Origin: Staphylococcus simulans
GTDB taxonomy: Bacteria > Bacillota > Bacilli > Staphylococcales > Staphylococcaceae
Length of the DNA stretch: 64,000 bases
Assembly (NCBI RefSeq): GCF_002994445.1
Contig: NZ_MRZJ01000005.1
Coordinates: 62,001 to 126,000 of the forward strand
Reading direction: 5' to 3'
A program made the position numbers and the translations under genes. The stretch's first letter is position 1, and every line of letters starts with the position of its first letter. The notes beneath the pieces are model-generated. The model saw nothing but the letters and a program-made list of their open reading frames with translations, was not told the origin of the DNA and searched no databases. Of this stretch, positions 26,321 to 36,068 are shown piece by piece.

Positions 26321-26989
26321 TTATCTTTGCGTGATGTTTTCGATGGCTTCTATGTGATGTTTAGATGTATAGGCTTTGATAGTAAAACCGTTGGACTTAT
26401 CTAAATCGTAATACCAAATGCCGTTCGAAATTTCATCTGGAGCGTTGTGGAAATCTGTAAATGCGTCTTTAGTCATTTTATCCGGAACCACATACACATG
26501 ATCGACTTTATTATCCTTATTGTAGCTGACACCAATATCACCGTATAATTCTGCTTTATTCCCATCAATTGTCTTCGTACCTTCAGAGATGCCGTATTCT
26601 TTCTCTATTCCATTTTTACTTTCACCTAGTTCAAATCCTTCATACCCCTCTGTATTAGGTGTATGCATATAACCTTGGCTGAATTGCGCTGAGTTCACAT
26701 CTACATTAACCTTATGTGTTTTCGGCAAAGCAGATGCTTTCGGCTGTGCTTGTCCGATCTGGTTTGAACAAAATACGAAAAACCAATAGATTAAGCCTGC
26801 AATCAGAGCTAAGAATACCACAACGAGTACACTGCACCATACGAATGTCTTCAAGTTGCTGTTATCTTGTTTATAATGCAAGATATCCGAACGAGAAAAT
26901 TGATTGTGCGATGCCGCTGTTCCGCAGTTTGTACAATATTTTTCATTTGAGTTCAATTTATTTTTACATGTTGTACAGATTTTCTTCAT
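26321..26989 (-). CDS. Zinc-ribbon membrane-anchored protein
   Basis: A 222-residue protein. Residues 1-25 form a zinc ribbon (CTTCKNKLNSNEKYCTNCG, two CxxC pairs), residues about 49-72 one transmembrane helix (FVWCSVLVVVFLALIAGLIYWFF), and the rest an extracellular domain with a repeated GISEGTKTIDG/YGDIGVSYNKDNKVDHVYVVP pattern resembling the small beta domains of DUF4947-type or similar staphylococcal surface proteins. Function unknown. Single gene; AGGGGGATAGAAT precedes the ATG. Confidence 0.72.
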   Translation of the reverse strand: MKKICTTCKNKLNSNEKYCTNCGTAASHNQFSRSDILHYKQDNSNLKTFVWCSVLVVVFLALIAGLIYWFFVFCSNQIGQAQPKASALPKTHKVNVDVNSAQFSQGYMHTPNTEGYEGFELGESKNGIEKEYGISEGTKTIDGNKAELYGDIGVSYNKDNKVDHVYVVPDKMTKDAFTDFHNAPDEISNGIWYYDLDKSNGFTIKAYTSKHHIEAIENITQR

Positions 26990-27091
26990 ATTCTATCCCC
27001 CGACAAAACTTTTGCAACTCAATTATATTCAACTTTCAGAAAGTTTTCTACAATAACAGTTTTAAGAAACTGTAAATTTTCAAATGACAAA

Positions 27092-27122
27092 TAAAAAAAC
27101 ACCTCAGTTTCCTGAAGTGTTT
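27092..27122 (-). terminator. Terminator after the CitMHS transporter gene
   Basis: Minus strand: AAACACTTCAG GAAA CTGAGGTGTTT then TTTTTA. Confidence 0.85.
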
Positions 27123-27159
27123 GAAGTTTCACGTAAAACATTTTGATTTATAGATAGGG

Positions 27160-28467
27160 TTAAAACGCCAGCACACCAATGATACACGCAACAATAATCA
27201 TACATAAAGAAGAACCGACAGCCCATTTCAATACCATTTTCTGGTTTGTACCGTAATCAATACCAATCATACCGACAAGCAAATAACCTGCCGCATATAA
27301 CGGACTTAATACATGTACCGGCTGACCTAAGATAGAGGCTCTGGCCATCATGGCTTTAGTTACTCCGAATTGTTGTGCAGATTCCGCAAGAATCGGCAAG
27401 ATACCATAGTAGAACGGATCATTTGCCATAAAGTATGTGAAAGGCATGCTCAAAAGTGCAGTCAACAATGCAAAGTGATTTCCCATTGCATCCGGAACAA
27501 TATGCACAAGTGCACTTGCCATATGGTCTACCATTTTCGTTCCGCTCATTACACCTGTGAATACACCAGACGCAAACACTAAACTGACTACAGCTAAAAT
27601 ATTGCCTGCATGGCGTTTCACTAAATCAGCTTGTACTTGCAGTTTTGGATAGTTGATAATTAACGCAATGGCAAAGCCAAGCATAAAGAGTACCGGAATC
27701 GGCAAGAAGTCGGTGATTAACGCGACTAACAATGCGAATGTCAGAAACGTATTCACGATTGTGAGTTTTGGTCGCAGCAATGCAATTTCATCTTCATCCT
27801 TTTCGTTAGAAACATGCATTTCTTCTAATGTCAGAGACAAATGATTTTTAATCCCTACACGTTTGCGTTCTCTCTTTCCTAAGACATAAGCAGCACAAAA
27901 TGCGAAGATAATCCCTGCAATCATGACAGGAATCAAAGGTGTAAAGACCTCTTCTGTTGTTAATTGCAGCGCTGAAATCGCACGTGCAGTAGGTCCGCCC
28001 CAAGGTGTCATATTCATCACACCGATTGATAATAATGCTAAAGTTGATAATATGTATGGATTCATACCCATTTTCTTATACAGCGGCAGCATAGCTGTTA
28101 CGGTAATAATAAACGTTGTTGTACCGTCTCCGTCTAAAGCAACAATGGATGCTAGCGCTACTGTACCGATCGTTATTTTAACAGGGGCGCCTTTAACCCC
28201 TTTCATAATAACGCTGATAACCGGATTGAATAATCCCGCATCAATCATTACGCCGAAGTATAAAATCGCAAACACCAGCATAATCCCTGTCGGCGCAACA
28301 GTCGTTAATCCTTTAATAATATCTTTTCCTAAAGTGTCATAAAATCCCCCAACTAATCCGAATACAACTGGCACAATAATTAATGCGACCAGCGCTGACA
28401 TTTTCCTGCTCATGATCAATGCCATAAAAACAATAATCATAACAAATCCTAATAGTGCTAAATTCAT
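27160..28467 (-). CDS. CitMHS family citrate-metal:proton symporter
   Basis: A 435-residue permease with about 11-12 membrane segments. Family signatures: LVALIIVPVVFGLVGGF near 26, ILYFGVMIDAGLFNPVI near 67, the pore motif IVALDGDGTTTFIITVTAMLPLYKKMG near 108, and MTPWGGPTARA near 153. Members such as B. subtilis CitM and CitH import Mg- or Ca-citrate with protons; the preferred metal cannot be told. It stands alone and is preceded by a cre-like site, fitting carbon catabolite control of a secondary carbon source. Confidence 0.88.
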   Translation of the reverse strand: MNLALLGFVMIIVFMALIMSRKMSALVALIIVPVVFGLVGGFYDTLGKDIIKGLTTVAPTGIMLVFAILYFGVMIDAGLFNPVISVIMKGVKGAPVKITIGTVALASIVALDGDGTTTFIITVTAMLPLYKKMGMNPYILSTLALLSIGVMNMTPWGGPTARAISALQLTTEEVFTPLIPVMIAGIIFAFCAAYVLGKRERKRVGIKNHLSLTLEEMHVSNEKDEDEIALLRPKLTIVNTFLTFALLVALITDFLPIPVLFMLGFAIALIINYPKLQVQADLVKRHAGNILAVVSLVFASGVFTGVMSGTKMVDHMASALVHIVPDAMGNHFALLTALLSMPFTYFMANDPFYYGILPILAESAQQFGVTKAMMARASILGQPVHVLSPLYAAGYLLVGMIGIDYGTNQKMVLKWAVGSSLCMIIVACIIGVLAF

Positions 28468-28499
28468 GATGTGTCCCCTTTAATTATGATTTAATTGTC

Positions 28500-28513
28500 G
28501 GCAATCGCTTACA
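28500..28513 (-). promoter_or_regulatory. cre-like site upstream of the citrate symporter
   Basis: TGTAAGCGATTGCC differs from TGNAANCGNTNNCA only at the last base. It lies about 33 nt before the start codon, so CcpA binding would act as a roadblock. Confidence 0.5.
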
Positions 28514-28660
28514 ATCAGATATATTGTATCACACCTATTAAGTTTTCGGAATATTCAAATTAATAAAAGCGGATTTTGTGCTATAAAAATATAAAAAATA
28601 CGTTATCTCCGGAACCTTGACCAGAGATAACGTATTAAATAATGATAATTAAAACTTGTC

Positions 28661-29782
28661 TTATGCTTGGCTGTTGATGTAGCTGTCTGGGTTTACACTG
28701 TATTGATTACCTACGCCACCTTGCATGCGTTGGAAGTGTAAGTGTGGTGCAGTTGAATTACCAGTGCTGCCAGATAAGCCGATTTGATCACCGGCACTCA
28801 CATCTTGACCTTCTTGAACATTTAATTTATTCATGTGCATATACCATTGGTAATTGTCGCTGTTTTTCTCTTGGATTGTAACTTGGTTGCCGCCGCCGTA
28901 GTTACTCCAGCCAGCTTGTGTTACTGTACCGTCTGTTAATGAGTAAACCGGTGTGTTTTCAGGCATACCATAGTCTACACCATAGTGTGCACCGCCGCCG
29001 TGGTATTGACCATACGGTTGGATTTTAGGGTGTTTTGTTAACCAGCTTGCGTCATCTGCAGTTGCACCGTCAGCTGATGTGCTTGGTGCACTGTCGCCTG
29101 ATGTTTGCTGCGCTTGGTCAGAACCTTGTGTAGAACCGCCAGTATTTGCTTGCGGTGCTGAAGTTTGTGCGACATTCGCTTGACCAGAATTGTTTTGAGA
29201 TGCTGGTGCTTGTGCTGCTTGAACATTTTGTCCGTTATTTGCTGTCGCATTTTGTTCAGGTGCGTTTGTTTGTCCTTGATTTTGGTTATATGTGTTTTCA
29301 TATTGTGCATTTGAAGCATTTTGGTTTTCAGATGCTTTGTTTGGATTATTTGCGATATCTTCTGATGAAGGTGCTTGGTTCACATCATAACCATTCTTTT
29401 GTACGTCTTCGTTTGAAACATTTGCTGAATAGTTATTATCGTCTTGCTGATAGTTAGGGTTTAATAAACTTTGAGGGAAATAGAAATAGTGTGTTGCACC
29501 CTCTGAATCAGTTAATGTAAATTGGTATTCTTTATTGTCGAACATTGATTGGTCCCAATTGCCATCCAATGTGTGGTGGTAGTTGCCTTGTGCATCTTTC
29601 GTGAAGTATGAGCCATATGAATAACTTTTAGTTTGATCTGCTGTTTGCGTTTGTGCTTGTGATTGTGATTGCGCTTGTGCTGGTGCTGCTTGATTATTTT
29701 CAGCCGCATCTGCGTGATGGGTGATGAATCCTACTGATGAAACTCCCAAACCTACAATAGTAGCTGTGACTAATTTATTCAT
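28661..29782 (-). CDS. lytM: LytM-like glycyl-glycine endopeptidase (M23), secreted
   Basis: Secreted peptidoglycan hydrolase that cuts the pentaglycine cross-bridge. Residues 1-26 are a signal peptide ([17 protein letters not shown], then HADA|AE). A folded N-terminal LytM-like domain with [21 protein letters not shown] and [18 protein letters not shown] is followed by a long Gln/Asn/Ala/Ser-rich linker (about 115-245), longer than in S. aureus LytM, which explains 373 against about 316 residues. The M23 domain keeps its zinc ligands: HYGVDYG (His and Asp, near residue 268), a late His and HLHF near 347. It is a single gene with a WalR-type site upstream. Confidence 0.9.
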   Translation of the reverse strand: MNKLVTATIVGLGVSSVGFITHHADAAENNQAAPAQAQSQSQAQTQTADQTKSYSYGSYFTKDAQGNYHHTLDGNWDQSMFDNKEYQFTLTDSEGATHYFYFPQSLLNPNYQQDDNNYSANVSNEDVQKNGYDVNQAPSSEDIANNPNKASENQNASNAQYENTYNQNQGQTNAPEQNATANNGQNVQAAQAPASQNNSGQANVAQTSAPQANTGGSTQGSDQAQQTSGDSAPSTSADGATADDASWLTKHPKIQPYGQYHGGGAHYGVDYGMPENTPVYSLTDGTVTQAGWSNYGGGNQVTIQEKNSDNYQWYMHMNKLNVQEGQDVSAGDQIGLSGSTGNSTAPHLHFQRMQGGVGNQYSVNPDSYINSQA

Positions 29783-29894
29783 AATGTAAACTAACTCCCG
29801 TCCTTAGAATTTTTTTCGATAAATCAAAATTACAAGAGTAAAGGTAACACGGGTCGTTCACTAAATAAAGACGTACAACTATTTTGTAAACAAA

Positions 29895-29911
29895 TGTATT
29901 TTGCATGTAAT
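29895..29911 (+). promoter_or_regulatory. WalR-type box upstream of lytM
   Basis: TGTATT-N5-TGTAAT fits the WalR direct repeat TGTWAH-N5-TGTWAH with one mismatch, about 113 nt upstream of the lytM start. The rest of the 355-bp gap 29783-30137 shows no other recognised element besides the terminator below. Confidence 0.45.
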
Positions 29912-30121
29912 ATAATTACCGGACTATTACTAAGTTGTAAGCATTGTGAAGATAGGATAAACGGCACCTTTTTGAGGCAAGTATGTTAAAACTTTATCAT
30001 CAAATTGAAATGTTTAACACAAAAAATGACGTGTTTCTATGTATGTTTGAAAGACATGGTTTTGATTTTCCCACCCTGAAATTGATTAAACTTACAACTT
30101 TATTTCAGTAAAATGTACAAC

Positions 30122-30167
30122 AAAAAGGCACAAAAAGCTAAGACTGCTTTCGCTTCTTGTACCTTTT
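30122..30167 (-). terminator. Terminator overlapping the end of the small membrane protein gene
   Basis: Minus strand AAAAGGTACAAGAAGC pairs with GCTTTTTGTGCCTTTT (three mismatches) and is followed by TTG; its left arm lies inside the last codons of the gene. Confidence 0.55.
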
Positions 30168-30467
30168 AAAAATAAAGTAGAGACCGATTAGGAAAAATAT
30201 AAACAACAAGGCATTACCTAAAAATTGTGCTGCTAAATAAAACGGTAAAATAAATGAGATGAATGCTAAACCAATCGAAATGACTAAAATTGAATAGTAC
30301 AAACTTCCTTGATTATCATACTTTTCAAAGATACGGCTGAAGCGTGCTTGATACATTTTTGTTAACTTCACGATACAAACACCCATCCCGCCGACCGCAA
30401 TGAGAAAATATGGCACAAAGAAAGCAATAATTAATATATTCCAAGCAAAGCTTAAGAAATCCTCCAT
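30138..30467 (-). CDS. Small membrane protein of unknown function
   Basis: 109 residues, three hydrophobic helices (about 8-33, 57-78 and 80-100) and a basic tail KRYKKRKQS. AGAGGAGCAGAACA precedes the ATG. It lies 12 nt after the metallophosphoesterase gene on the same strand, so the two are an operon. No family recognised. Confidence 0.65.
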   Translation of the reverse strand: MEDFLSFAWNILIIAFFVPYFLIAVGGMGVCIVKLTKMYQARFSRIFEKYDNQGSLYYSILVISIGLAFISFILPFYLAAQFLGNALLFIFFLIGLYFIFKRYKKRKQS

Positions 30468-30479
30468 TGTTCTGCTCCT

Positions 30480-31286
30480 CTATATTTCTATAATTTTCAA
30501 AGCATGACGCATTTCTTTATCTATATCTTTTGAACGCCATTCTCTAAAGTAACCTAAAGATACACATTTGTATTGTACCCCGTTTTTCAATATTTCACCT
30601 CGAAAATGAACATGCCCCATCAAACTACAGTGAATCGGATAACGTTGATAGAAGGGTTCAAAGTCAGAAGTGCCGATATACGCATTGAAATAATCAAAAA
30701 TACGATGCGGCATAGGGACTTTGAAACTCGGGTCTGTCACTACATGCGTGACTAAAATGATATTGCGGCGACCTACTTGGCGCAGATCTTTTTCAGCTAA
30801 TTCTGCCGCTTTGCGCGATACTTCAATATCAGACATTCCCCAATTCACATGAACTTTATCTTGCCACGTGGCACCTTTAAAACGGCGGCGTTCCAAATGT
30901 TCTAATGAATATTTAGGGTTCGCATAACTATAATCATACCAGCCGCTGTTGCCTACAATTGCCCATTCATCATTAATGATATAAGGACGTCCCATCAACT
31001 GTTCAGGCTGATTTAAGAAGAATGCATGAATATCCTTAGTAGACTGTCCTTCAGGCGACCAATAATCATGATTACCCGGAATAAAGCGAATATCAATCCC
31101 TGTCAAAGCCTTCATCTGTTTCACAAACGCATAAGACTTTTGATAGTGATTAGAGATATCACCCGCAATTATCAACATATCCAACTGTGCTTGCTGCACC
31201 AGCAATGCTAAATGTTTTGCATATTCATCTTCAGTATAATCTGATGGCCGATCTATATGTAAATCTGATATGGTTCCGATTCTCAT
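30480..31286 (-). CDS. Metallophosphoesterase (calcineurin-like)
   Basis: Cytoplasmic two-metal phosphoesterase of 268 residues. All metal motifs are present: SDLHID (residues 7-12), GDISNH near 48, GNHDYW near 78, THVV near 186 and GHVHFRGE near 230. The substrate is unknown; relatives include UDP-diacylglucosamine and cyclic-nucleotide hydrolases as well as phosphatases. The start was set to ATG 31286, after GCGGGTGA; the extra 29 codons upstream have no ribosome site. First gene of an operon with a small membrane protein. Confidence 0.85.
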   Translation of the reverse strand: MRIGTISDLHIDRPSDYTEDEYAKHLALLVQQAQLDMLIIAGDISNHYQKSYAFVKQMKALTGIDIRFIPGNHDYWSPEGQSTKDIHAFFLNQPEQLMGRPYIINDEWAIVGNSGWYDYSYANPKYSLEHLERRRFKGATWQDKVHVNWGMSDIEVSRKAAELAEKDLRQVGRRNIILVTHVVTDPSFKVPMPHRIFDYFNAYIGTSDFEPFYQRYPIHCSLMGHVHFRGEILKNGVQYKCVSLGYFREWRSKDIDKEMRHALKIIEI

Positions 31287-31390
31287 GTCTGTCACCCGCT
31301 TCCAAATAAGATTGAAGTATATTATCTCATATTTTGTCCGAATAAATAAAAAAACTGAGTAATGGGAACCCATTAAACTCAGCTTTGAAA

Positions 31391-31696
31391 TTATGCGCCT
31401 CTCATTACTCTAACTTCATGCTCTACATCTTGTCGCACTTTATTTCTATCTCTTTCTATCCAACCTGGAATTAAGAACGCATCCACAATCATCCAAATCA
31501 ACGTAGGAATACCAGCTGTAAACCACACAGTCGTCAAAGTTAAAATAAGCAGACCAACACCTGAACCTACCTTTCCAAAATAAAAGCGATGTGCACCTAT
31601 ACCGCCAAAAATCACTAGCAGTACATAAGCAATTACACCTTTTTTAGACTTAGCTTCAACTTGCGATTCAATATAGCTTTTCTCTTGCAAATCCAT
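31391..31696 (-). CDS. TM2-domain membrane protein
   Basis: About 101 residues with two membrane helices joined by a short turn: KGVIAYVLLVIFGGIGAHRFYFG then GLLILTLTTVWFTAGIPTLIWMIVDAFLIP. The GGxGAHRFYxG motif at the first helix marks the TM2 family. Function unknown. ATG 31696 gives the usual family N-terminus; a TTG at 31705 is 5 nt from GAGG and is an alternative start. Monocistronic. Confidence 0.8.
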   Translation of the reverse strand: MDLQEKSYIESQVEAKSKKGVIAYVLLVIFGGIGAHRFYFGKVGSGVGLLILTLTTVWFTAGIPTLIWMIVDAFLIPGWIERDRNKVRQDVEHEVRVMRGA

Positions 31697-31984
31697 TAAT
31701 ATCAACCCATCCTCTCATCAAAGTCACTAATTCAATTAGTTAAGACTACTATAGACTACGAGGTGGACCACATACGTCCATATAATCAGTTTGCAATAAA
31801 ATTCTAGCGAAAAAAATAACAACCTTATCATTTAGTTATACTTGAACAACTTTTGGTATTTAAATATTTATAATTCTAATTATTTTAATATTATACGGGT
31901 ATCGTATTATGGAGAGTTAGTGCCCTGTAGGTCTCTTCCAGCTGACGCCCTCTATCCATAAACACTATGAGAAGAAAGGGTGAT

Positions 31985-32221
31985 ATGTTGGAACAATCTT
32001 TGACTTCAGAAAGTACGGTAGATCTTAGAGATATTGATTTTGCTTGGGATCAGCTGATTACTGATGAAGACGAATTGGTGGAGGCTGGCTTTCCTTTAAC
32101 CCTTTTAGAAAAGTGGATAGAGGAGGGCTCAATAGTGCCTTTCTTTCCAAGAGGCGATAAACGACATTTTTATTCTAAAGATGTGTTCATTGCCACTGTT
32201 CATCATGTCTTACATTCATAA
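31985..32221 (+). CDS. Small protein with MerR/excisionase-like helix-turn-helix
   Basis: 78 residues. The acidic N-terminal half (SESTVDLRDIDFAWDQLITDEDELV) precedes a segment that reads like a winged helix of the excisionase/MerR type: GFPLTLLEKWIEEGSIVPFFPRGDKRHFYSKDVFIATV. AGAAAGGGTGAT lies before ATG 31985, while the upstream start at 31967 overlaps the ribosome site. It may bind DNA or a protein partner; the target is unknown. Single gene with its own terminator, and no phage genes nearby. Confidence 0.6.
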   Translation: MLEQSLTSESTVDLRDIDFAWDQLITDEDELVEAGFPLTLLEKWIEEGSIVPFFPRGDKRHFYSKDVFIATVHHVLHS

Positions 32222-32228
32222 CATGATG

Positions 32229-32265
32229 TGGAAGCAGTGGATCGACTTCGGTTGATCCGCTTCCA
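32229..32265 (+). terminator. Terminator after the small HTH-like gene
   Basis: TGGAAGC and GGATCGAC pair with GTTGATCC and GCTTCCA around the stable TTCG loop. Confidence 0.7.
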
Positions 32266-32336
32266 TTCTTATATAGATACCTCAAAAAAAAGAAGTAATT
32301 CGCATTACGCCAATCACCTCTTTCTTAATACTTATA

Positions 32337-33533
32337 TTACTTATCGAGATTTAAAAAGTCATTCATAAGACTCACTTTCTTATCTGTCTTTTCTTTTTTG
32401 AAATAGCGTTCAAACAGTTTATAATCTATATTTGCGATTTCTTTTAAAAATTCCGGCTCAACTTTTAAGTCTTCTAATAAGTCTTGCGGTGTTATCACCT
32501 TTTTTCTAAATAATAAATCTAGCAAACTGTTAATTTTTACTGGATGAGAAATTTTAATTTGTTCATCTAAAGGTTCTAACTTTCTATAATCCTTTTTATT
32601 AATAGATGACCAAAAATAACGATACTGAGAACTGGAAATCAACTTAAGATAATATGCTCTCATTCCCATTGCTTGAATAGATACATACCATTTCTCTTTT
32701 AATAATTTAAAGTGATCTGGGTTAGATTTTTTTGTGATTTTACTGAAATCTTCTCTAAATTCTAATTCTGGCAATAGAAACTCTGAAGCAAATACATTTG
32801 CTTCATTCTCAATAATTTTGTGTTCTTCATTAGTAAGCAAATCGAATTGTACATGTCTGTGTAATAATAAATGACCTAATTCATGTGCGATATCAAAGTT
32901 TCTTCTCACAGCAACACCTTTATTGTTACCTAAAATGATATAGGGCATATCATCTTCAGACCAAAAGCTGAACGCATCTGCATCATTATCAATTTTCTTT
33001 TCATAAATAATAATTCCTGATTTTTCCAATGTAAAAAGTAAATCATTATTTGCTTTGTTACCAAGTATATGTTCGCGTGCCTTTTTCGCAACTTTTCGGA
33101 TAATTTCTTTCTGTTTTTTTGCACTATTACTATCTTTTAATATTGCATTAACTTCATCTACTAAATCTAAAATATACATATGCGGAGTTTTAACAAAAGA
33201 ATATAAATAATCTGTTAAATTTTTAAGGTAAATTGCTTGATAAAATTGCTTATTTAAGTGCTTAGTAGAAACATTTTGATTATCAGCTCTAAATGCAATG
33301 GCATGTTTATCTACGCTTACATTGTTAAAGCCATTGATTCGTTTTGTTAAAAAGTAAGATGTTTTTACATTAAACTCTTTAGATAAATCATATATTTTAT
33401 TAATTTCCGGCATCATATTTTTTACTTCGTATTGCCATATGGCTTGCTCACTTACGTTTATATTATCCGCTAAATTTTTTCTACTAAGTCCTTTAATCAA
33501 TCTAATGTCCTCTAAATTTTTACCTATAAACAT
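32337..33533 (-). CDS. XRE helix-turn-helix / ImmA-IrrE metallopeptidase fusion
   Basis: 398 residues. An XRE DNA-binding domain occupies residues about 1-62 (LEDIRLIKGLSRKNLADNINVSEQAIWQYEVKNMMPEINKIYDLSKEFN); a zinc peptidase domain has the HExxH motif in FDIAHELGHLLLHRHV near 215, with the third ligand in IENEANVFASEFLLP near 240. Such fusions act as regulators that cleave a partner repressor, or as antitoxins and phage-sensing proteins. It lies 15 nt after a gene of unknown function on the same strand. ATG 33533 lies 6 nt behind AAAGGTG, better than the GTG at 33542. Unlike its neighbours it is AT-rich and accessory in character. Confidence 0.85.
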   Translation of the reverse strand: MFIGKNLEDIRLIKGLSRKNLADNINVSEQAIWQYEVKNMMPEINKIYDLSKEFNVKTSYFLTKRINGFNNVSVDKHAIAFRADNQNVSTKHLNKQFYQAIYLKNLTDYLYSFVKTPHMYILDLVDEVNAILKDSNSAKKQKEIIRKVAKKAREHILGNKANNDLLFTLEKSGIIIYEKKIDNDADAFSFWSEDDMPYIILGNNKGVAVRRNFDIAHELGHLLLHRHVQFDLLTNEEHKIIENEANVFASEFLLPELEFREDFSKITKKSNPDHFKLLKEKWYVSIQAMGMRAYYLKLISSSQYRYFWSSINKKDYRKLEPLDEQIKISHPVKINSLLDLLFRKKVITPQDLLEDLKVEPEFLKEIANIDYKLFERYFKKEKTDKKVSLMNDFLNLDK

Positions 33534-33548
33534 ATTGTTCACCTTTTC

Positions 33549-34304
33549 TTAATCTGATGCCTCTTCCTCTTCACTACCAATTTCAAAACCAAATATATCC
33601 TGTGCATCCACCAATTCTTCATCACTATCTCCAGCATTTTGCAGAATTACTAAATCACTATTAGGAATTGAATAATCTTCTTCATCCCTTAATAACTTTT
33701 CTAAAACTGGTGTTAAATCCTCAAACAAAATCGCTTGATTGTTGTGTGGATTCGGCACCCAAATTTTAATAGCACTTAATTGCTTTGACTCAGCATCAAT
33801 TGCATACGTAATAATATTAAAAACTGGTCTTGAACTCATTTTATCAGTTTTTTCAGGATTAAATAACTCCAATTGATATTCTCTTTGTAAATTATTTTGT
33901 AATTTCTCAAAGTCTACATTCAAATTTTTATCAACTAGTTCTCTTAAATATTGTTTTTCTTTTTTACCAGACTTATTCAAGGCATTTTTTCCCAATGTTA
34001 CTTGTTCTGCATTAAAATATTGTTCATTTCTAATAATAAAGTACATACCACTTTTGTCATTCGAGTCCCCGCAGAATTTTACATATTCCCACGTTGGACC
34101 TGCATTTTCTTTGGAATAACTATCAATTAAATCTCGTGTTTTTACTACAACTTGATTATCAATATGATTACCTTTCACATACGCATAACCCTTACTGACA
34201 ACTAATTCTTTTAATGCGTTCTTTCTAACCTTTATGTAGTCTTTATATCCAGAAATAATACCTTTTACAATTTCTTCTTTTAAAGCGATATTAAAGTCTT
34301 TCAT
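33549..34304 (-). CDS. Unknown protein partnered with the ImmA-type regulator (DUF5986-like?)
   Basis: 251 residues, soluble, acidic at the end (EEEEASD). It begins with helices and a YKDYIKVRKNALKELV segment, has a central alpha/beta part (FCGDSNDKSGMYFIIRNEQYF) and a strand pair FNIITYAIDAESKQLSAIKIWVPNP. I recall similar proteins named DUF5986 beside XRE-ImmA genes in staphylococci, but cannot confirm this. First gene of the two-gene unit; its leader region has TTTTTACACA facing TGTGTAAAA (34322-34331 and 34390-34398), a possible autoregulatory site. Toxin, antitoxin or phage-sensing component are all open. Confidence 0.6.
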   Translation of the reverse strand: MKDFNIALKEEIVKGIISGYKDYIKVRKNALKELVVSKGYAYVKGNHIDNQVVVKTRDLIDSYSKENAGPTWEYVKFCGDSNDKSGMYFIIRNEQYFNAEQVTLGKNALNKSGKKEKQYLRELVDKNLNVDFEKLQNNLQREYQLELFNPEKTDKMSSRPVFNIITYAIDAESKQLSAIKIWVPNPHNNQAILFEDLTPVLEKLLRDEEDYSIPNSDLVILQNAGDSDEELVDAQDIFGFEIGSEEEEASD

Positions 34305-34551
34305 TTAATCCCCACTTTTGATTTTTACACAATTTTACCTATATTTTTCTGTAAAACCAACTATTTTTTTAAAGTAAATTCGTCAATATGTGTAAAACTT
34401 ATAAATCACTTAAACATTCCTCATTTATATCATCACTTTTTTTCTATATTGGTACCTCTAGTTTTGAAAACCTTTTCAGTGGTAGTAGGTTAAATATCAT
34501 TACTTTTTATTTTGAGCTTAACGTAGAATATTATTTGAGGAGCGGATAAGT

Positions 34552-35949
34552 ATGGCAGAACAAGTTGAAGTATTGAATCCTGCAGATAACAGCGTAATTG
34601 AAACATTAGATTATACCAGTGAAGATCAAATTAACAGTATGATTGACGCAGCATCCAAAGCTTTTGATCAGTGGCGGAAGGTCGATGCACATGAACGTTC
34701 CGCAAAGCTTCAAAAGTGGGCTGACTTAATGATGGAACATAAAGAAGAACTTGCACGTCTGATTACACTAGAAGGTGGAAAAACATATCAAGAAGCTTTA
34801 GGCGAAGTGGATTATGCCCATGGTTATGTAGATTGGTATGCAGGAGAAGCTAAACGGATTTACGGCAGAACTATTCCGGCTAATACACCGGACAAAGATG
34901 TGATTGTCAGACAATACCCTGTAGGTGTTGTAGGTGCTATTACCCCATGGAACTTCCCTGCCGCAATGATTACACGTAAAATGGCTCCGGCACTTGCGGC
35001 GGGATGTACGATTGTATGCAAGCCTGCTGTGCAGACACCTTTAACTACCATTCGCTTAGTTGAACTTGCTCATGAAGCCGGTATTCCTAAAGAAGCTGTA
35101 CAATATATTGTTGCTTCAGGCAAAGATGCAGGTCGTATCTTTACAACTAATCAAACAATCAGAAAGATTACTTTCACAGGTTCTACACCTGTCGGTAAGA
35201 CATTAATTGAAGAAAGCGGAAAAATGGTCAAAAATATCACAATGGAGTTAGGCGGCTTAGCACCATTAATTGTTCATAAGGACGCAGATCTTGATTTCGC
35301 AGTCGATGAAACGATTAAAAATAAATTCCGTAATGCCGGCCAAACTTGTATTTGTGCCAACCGTTTATACGTTCATGAAGACATTCATGATGAATACGTT
35401 AAGAAATTAACAGAAAAAGTCCATGCCTTAAAAGTGGGCAACGGCATGGATGAAGGTGTAGATATCGGTCCGTTAATCAACCAAAAAGGTGTCGATAAAG
35501 TCTTAGACCATATTAAAGATGCACAACAAAAAGGCGGCGAATTATCGCGCTCATTAGAAGAAATCCAATCACTTGGCGGCAACTTCTTAAAACCTGTCGT
35601 CATTACAAATATGACGCAAGATATGAAACCGATGCGTGAAGAAACATTCGGCCCTGTTATTCCTATTATGAAATACAGCAAAATCGAAGAAGCAGTCGCA
35701 CTCGCAAATGATACGCAGTTTGGCTTAGCTGCTTATTACTTCACGAATGACTATCGCACAGGCATCTATTTAAACGATGAATTAAATTATGGTGTTGTCG
35801 GTTGGAACGATGGTGCACCTTCTGCACCGCACGCACCTTTCGGCGGTGTGAAAGAAAGCGGCTATGGCCGTGAAGGCGGTATTGAAGGTATTGAACCTTA
35901 TTTAGAAAAACGCTACTTGTCTATCGGCAACTTGAATACACCTGAATAG
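34552..35949 (+). CDS. gabD: NAD(P)-dependent aldehyde dehydrogenase, succinate-semialdehyde dehydrogenase type
   Basis: Oxidises an aldehyde to an acid, by family succinic semialdehyde to succinate. 465 residues; nucleotide binding WNFPAAMITRKMAPALAAGCTIVCKP near 131, FTGSTPVG near 205, catalytic Glu in ELGG near 229 and the catalytic Cys in GQTCICANR near 265; CxxANR-type active sites are common in SSADH. A single gene preceded by TTGAGGAGCGG. A palindrome TGAAAA-CC-TTTTCA (34465-34478) lies in its upstream region. No GABA transaminase is beside it; the gamma-glutamyl-GABA hydrolase-like gene is 11 kb away. The substrate is by similarity. Confidence 0.75.
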   Translation: MAEQVEVLNPADNSVIETLDYTSEDQINSMIDAASKAFDQWRKVDAHERSAKLQKWADLMMEHKEELARLITLEGGKTYQEALGEVDYAHGYVDWYAGEAKRIYGRTIPANTPDKDVIVRQYPVGVVGAITPWNFPAAMITRKMAPALAAGCTIVCKPAVQTPLTTIRLVELAHEAGIPKEAVQYIVASGKDAGRIFTTNQTIRKITFTGSTPVGKTLIEESGKMVKNITMELGGLAPLIVHKDADLDFAVDETIKNKFRNAGQTCICANRLYVHEDIHDEYVKKLTEKVHALKVGNGMDEGVDIGPLINQKGVDKVLDHIKDAQQKGGELSRSLEEIQSLGGNFLKPVVITNMTQDMKPMREETFGPVIPIMKYSKIEEAVALANDTQFGLAAYYFTNDYRTGIYLNDELNYGVVGWNDGAPSAPHAPFGGVKESGYGREGGIEGIEPYLEKRYLSIGNLNTPE

Positions 35950-36068
35950 TTCAATGCATCATAAATTAGGAAAGTGAGTCCGCTCGCTTTCCTTTTTTAT
36001 GTTTGCTATATCGTTATCCTATATCAACTTTCAATTGAAATTAAGCACGTTGACATGTCTTTTTCTGC

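Noticed and set aside
29038..29319. 93-codon minus-strand frame rich in His, Lys and Gln inside lytM
   Set aside because: Alternative frame of the low-complexity linker of lytM.
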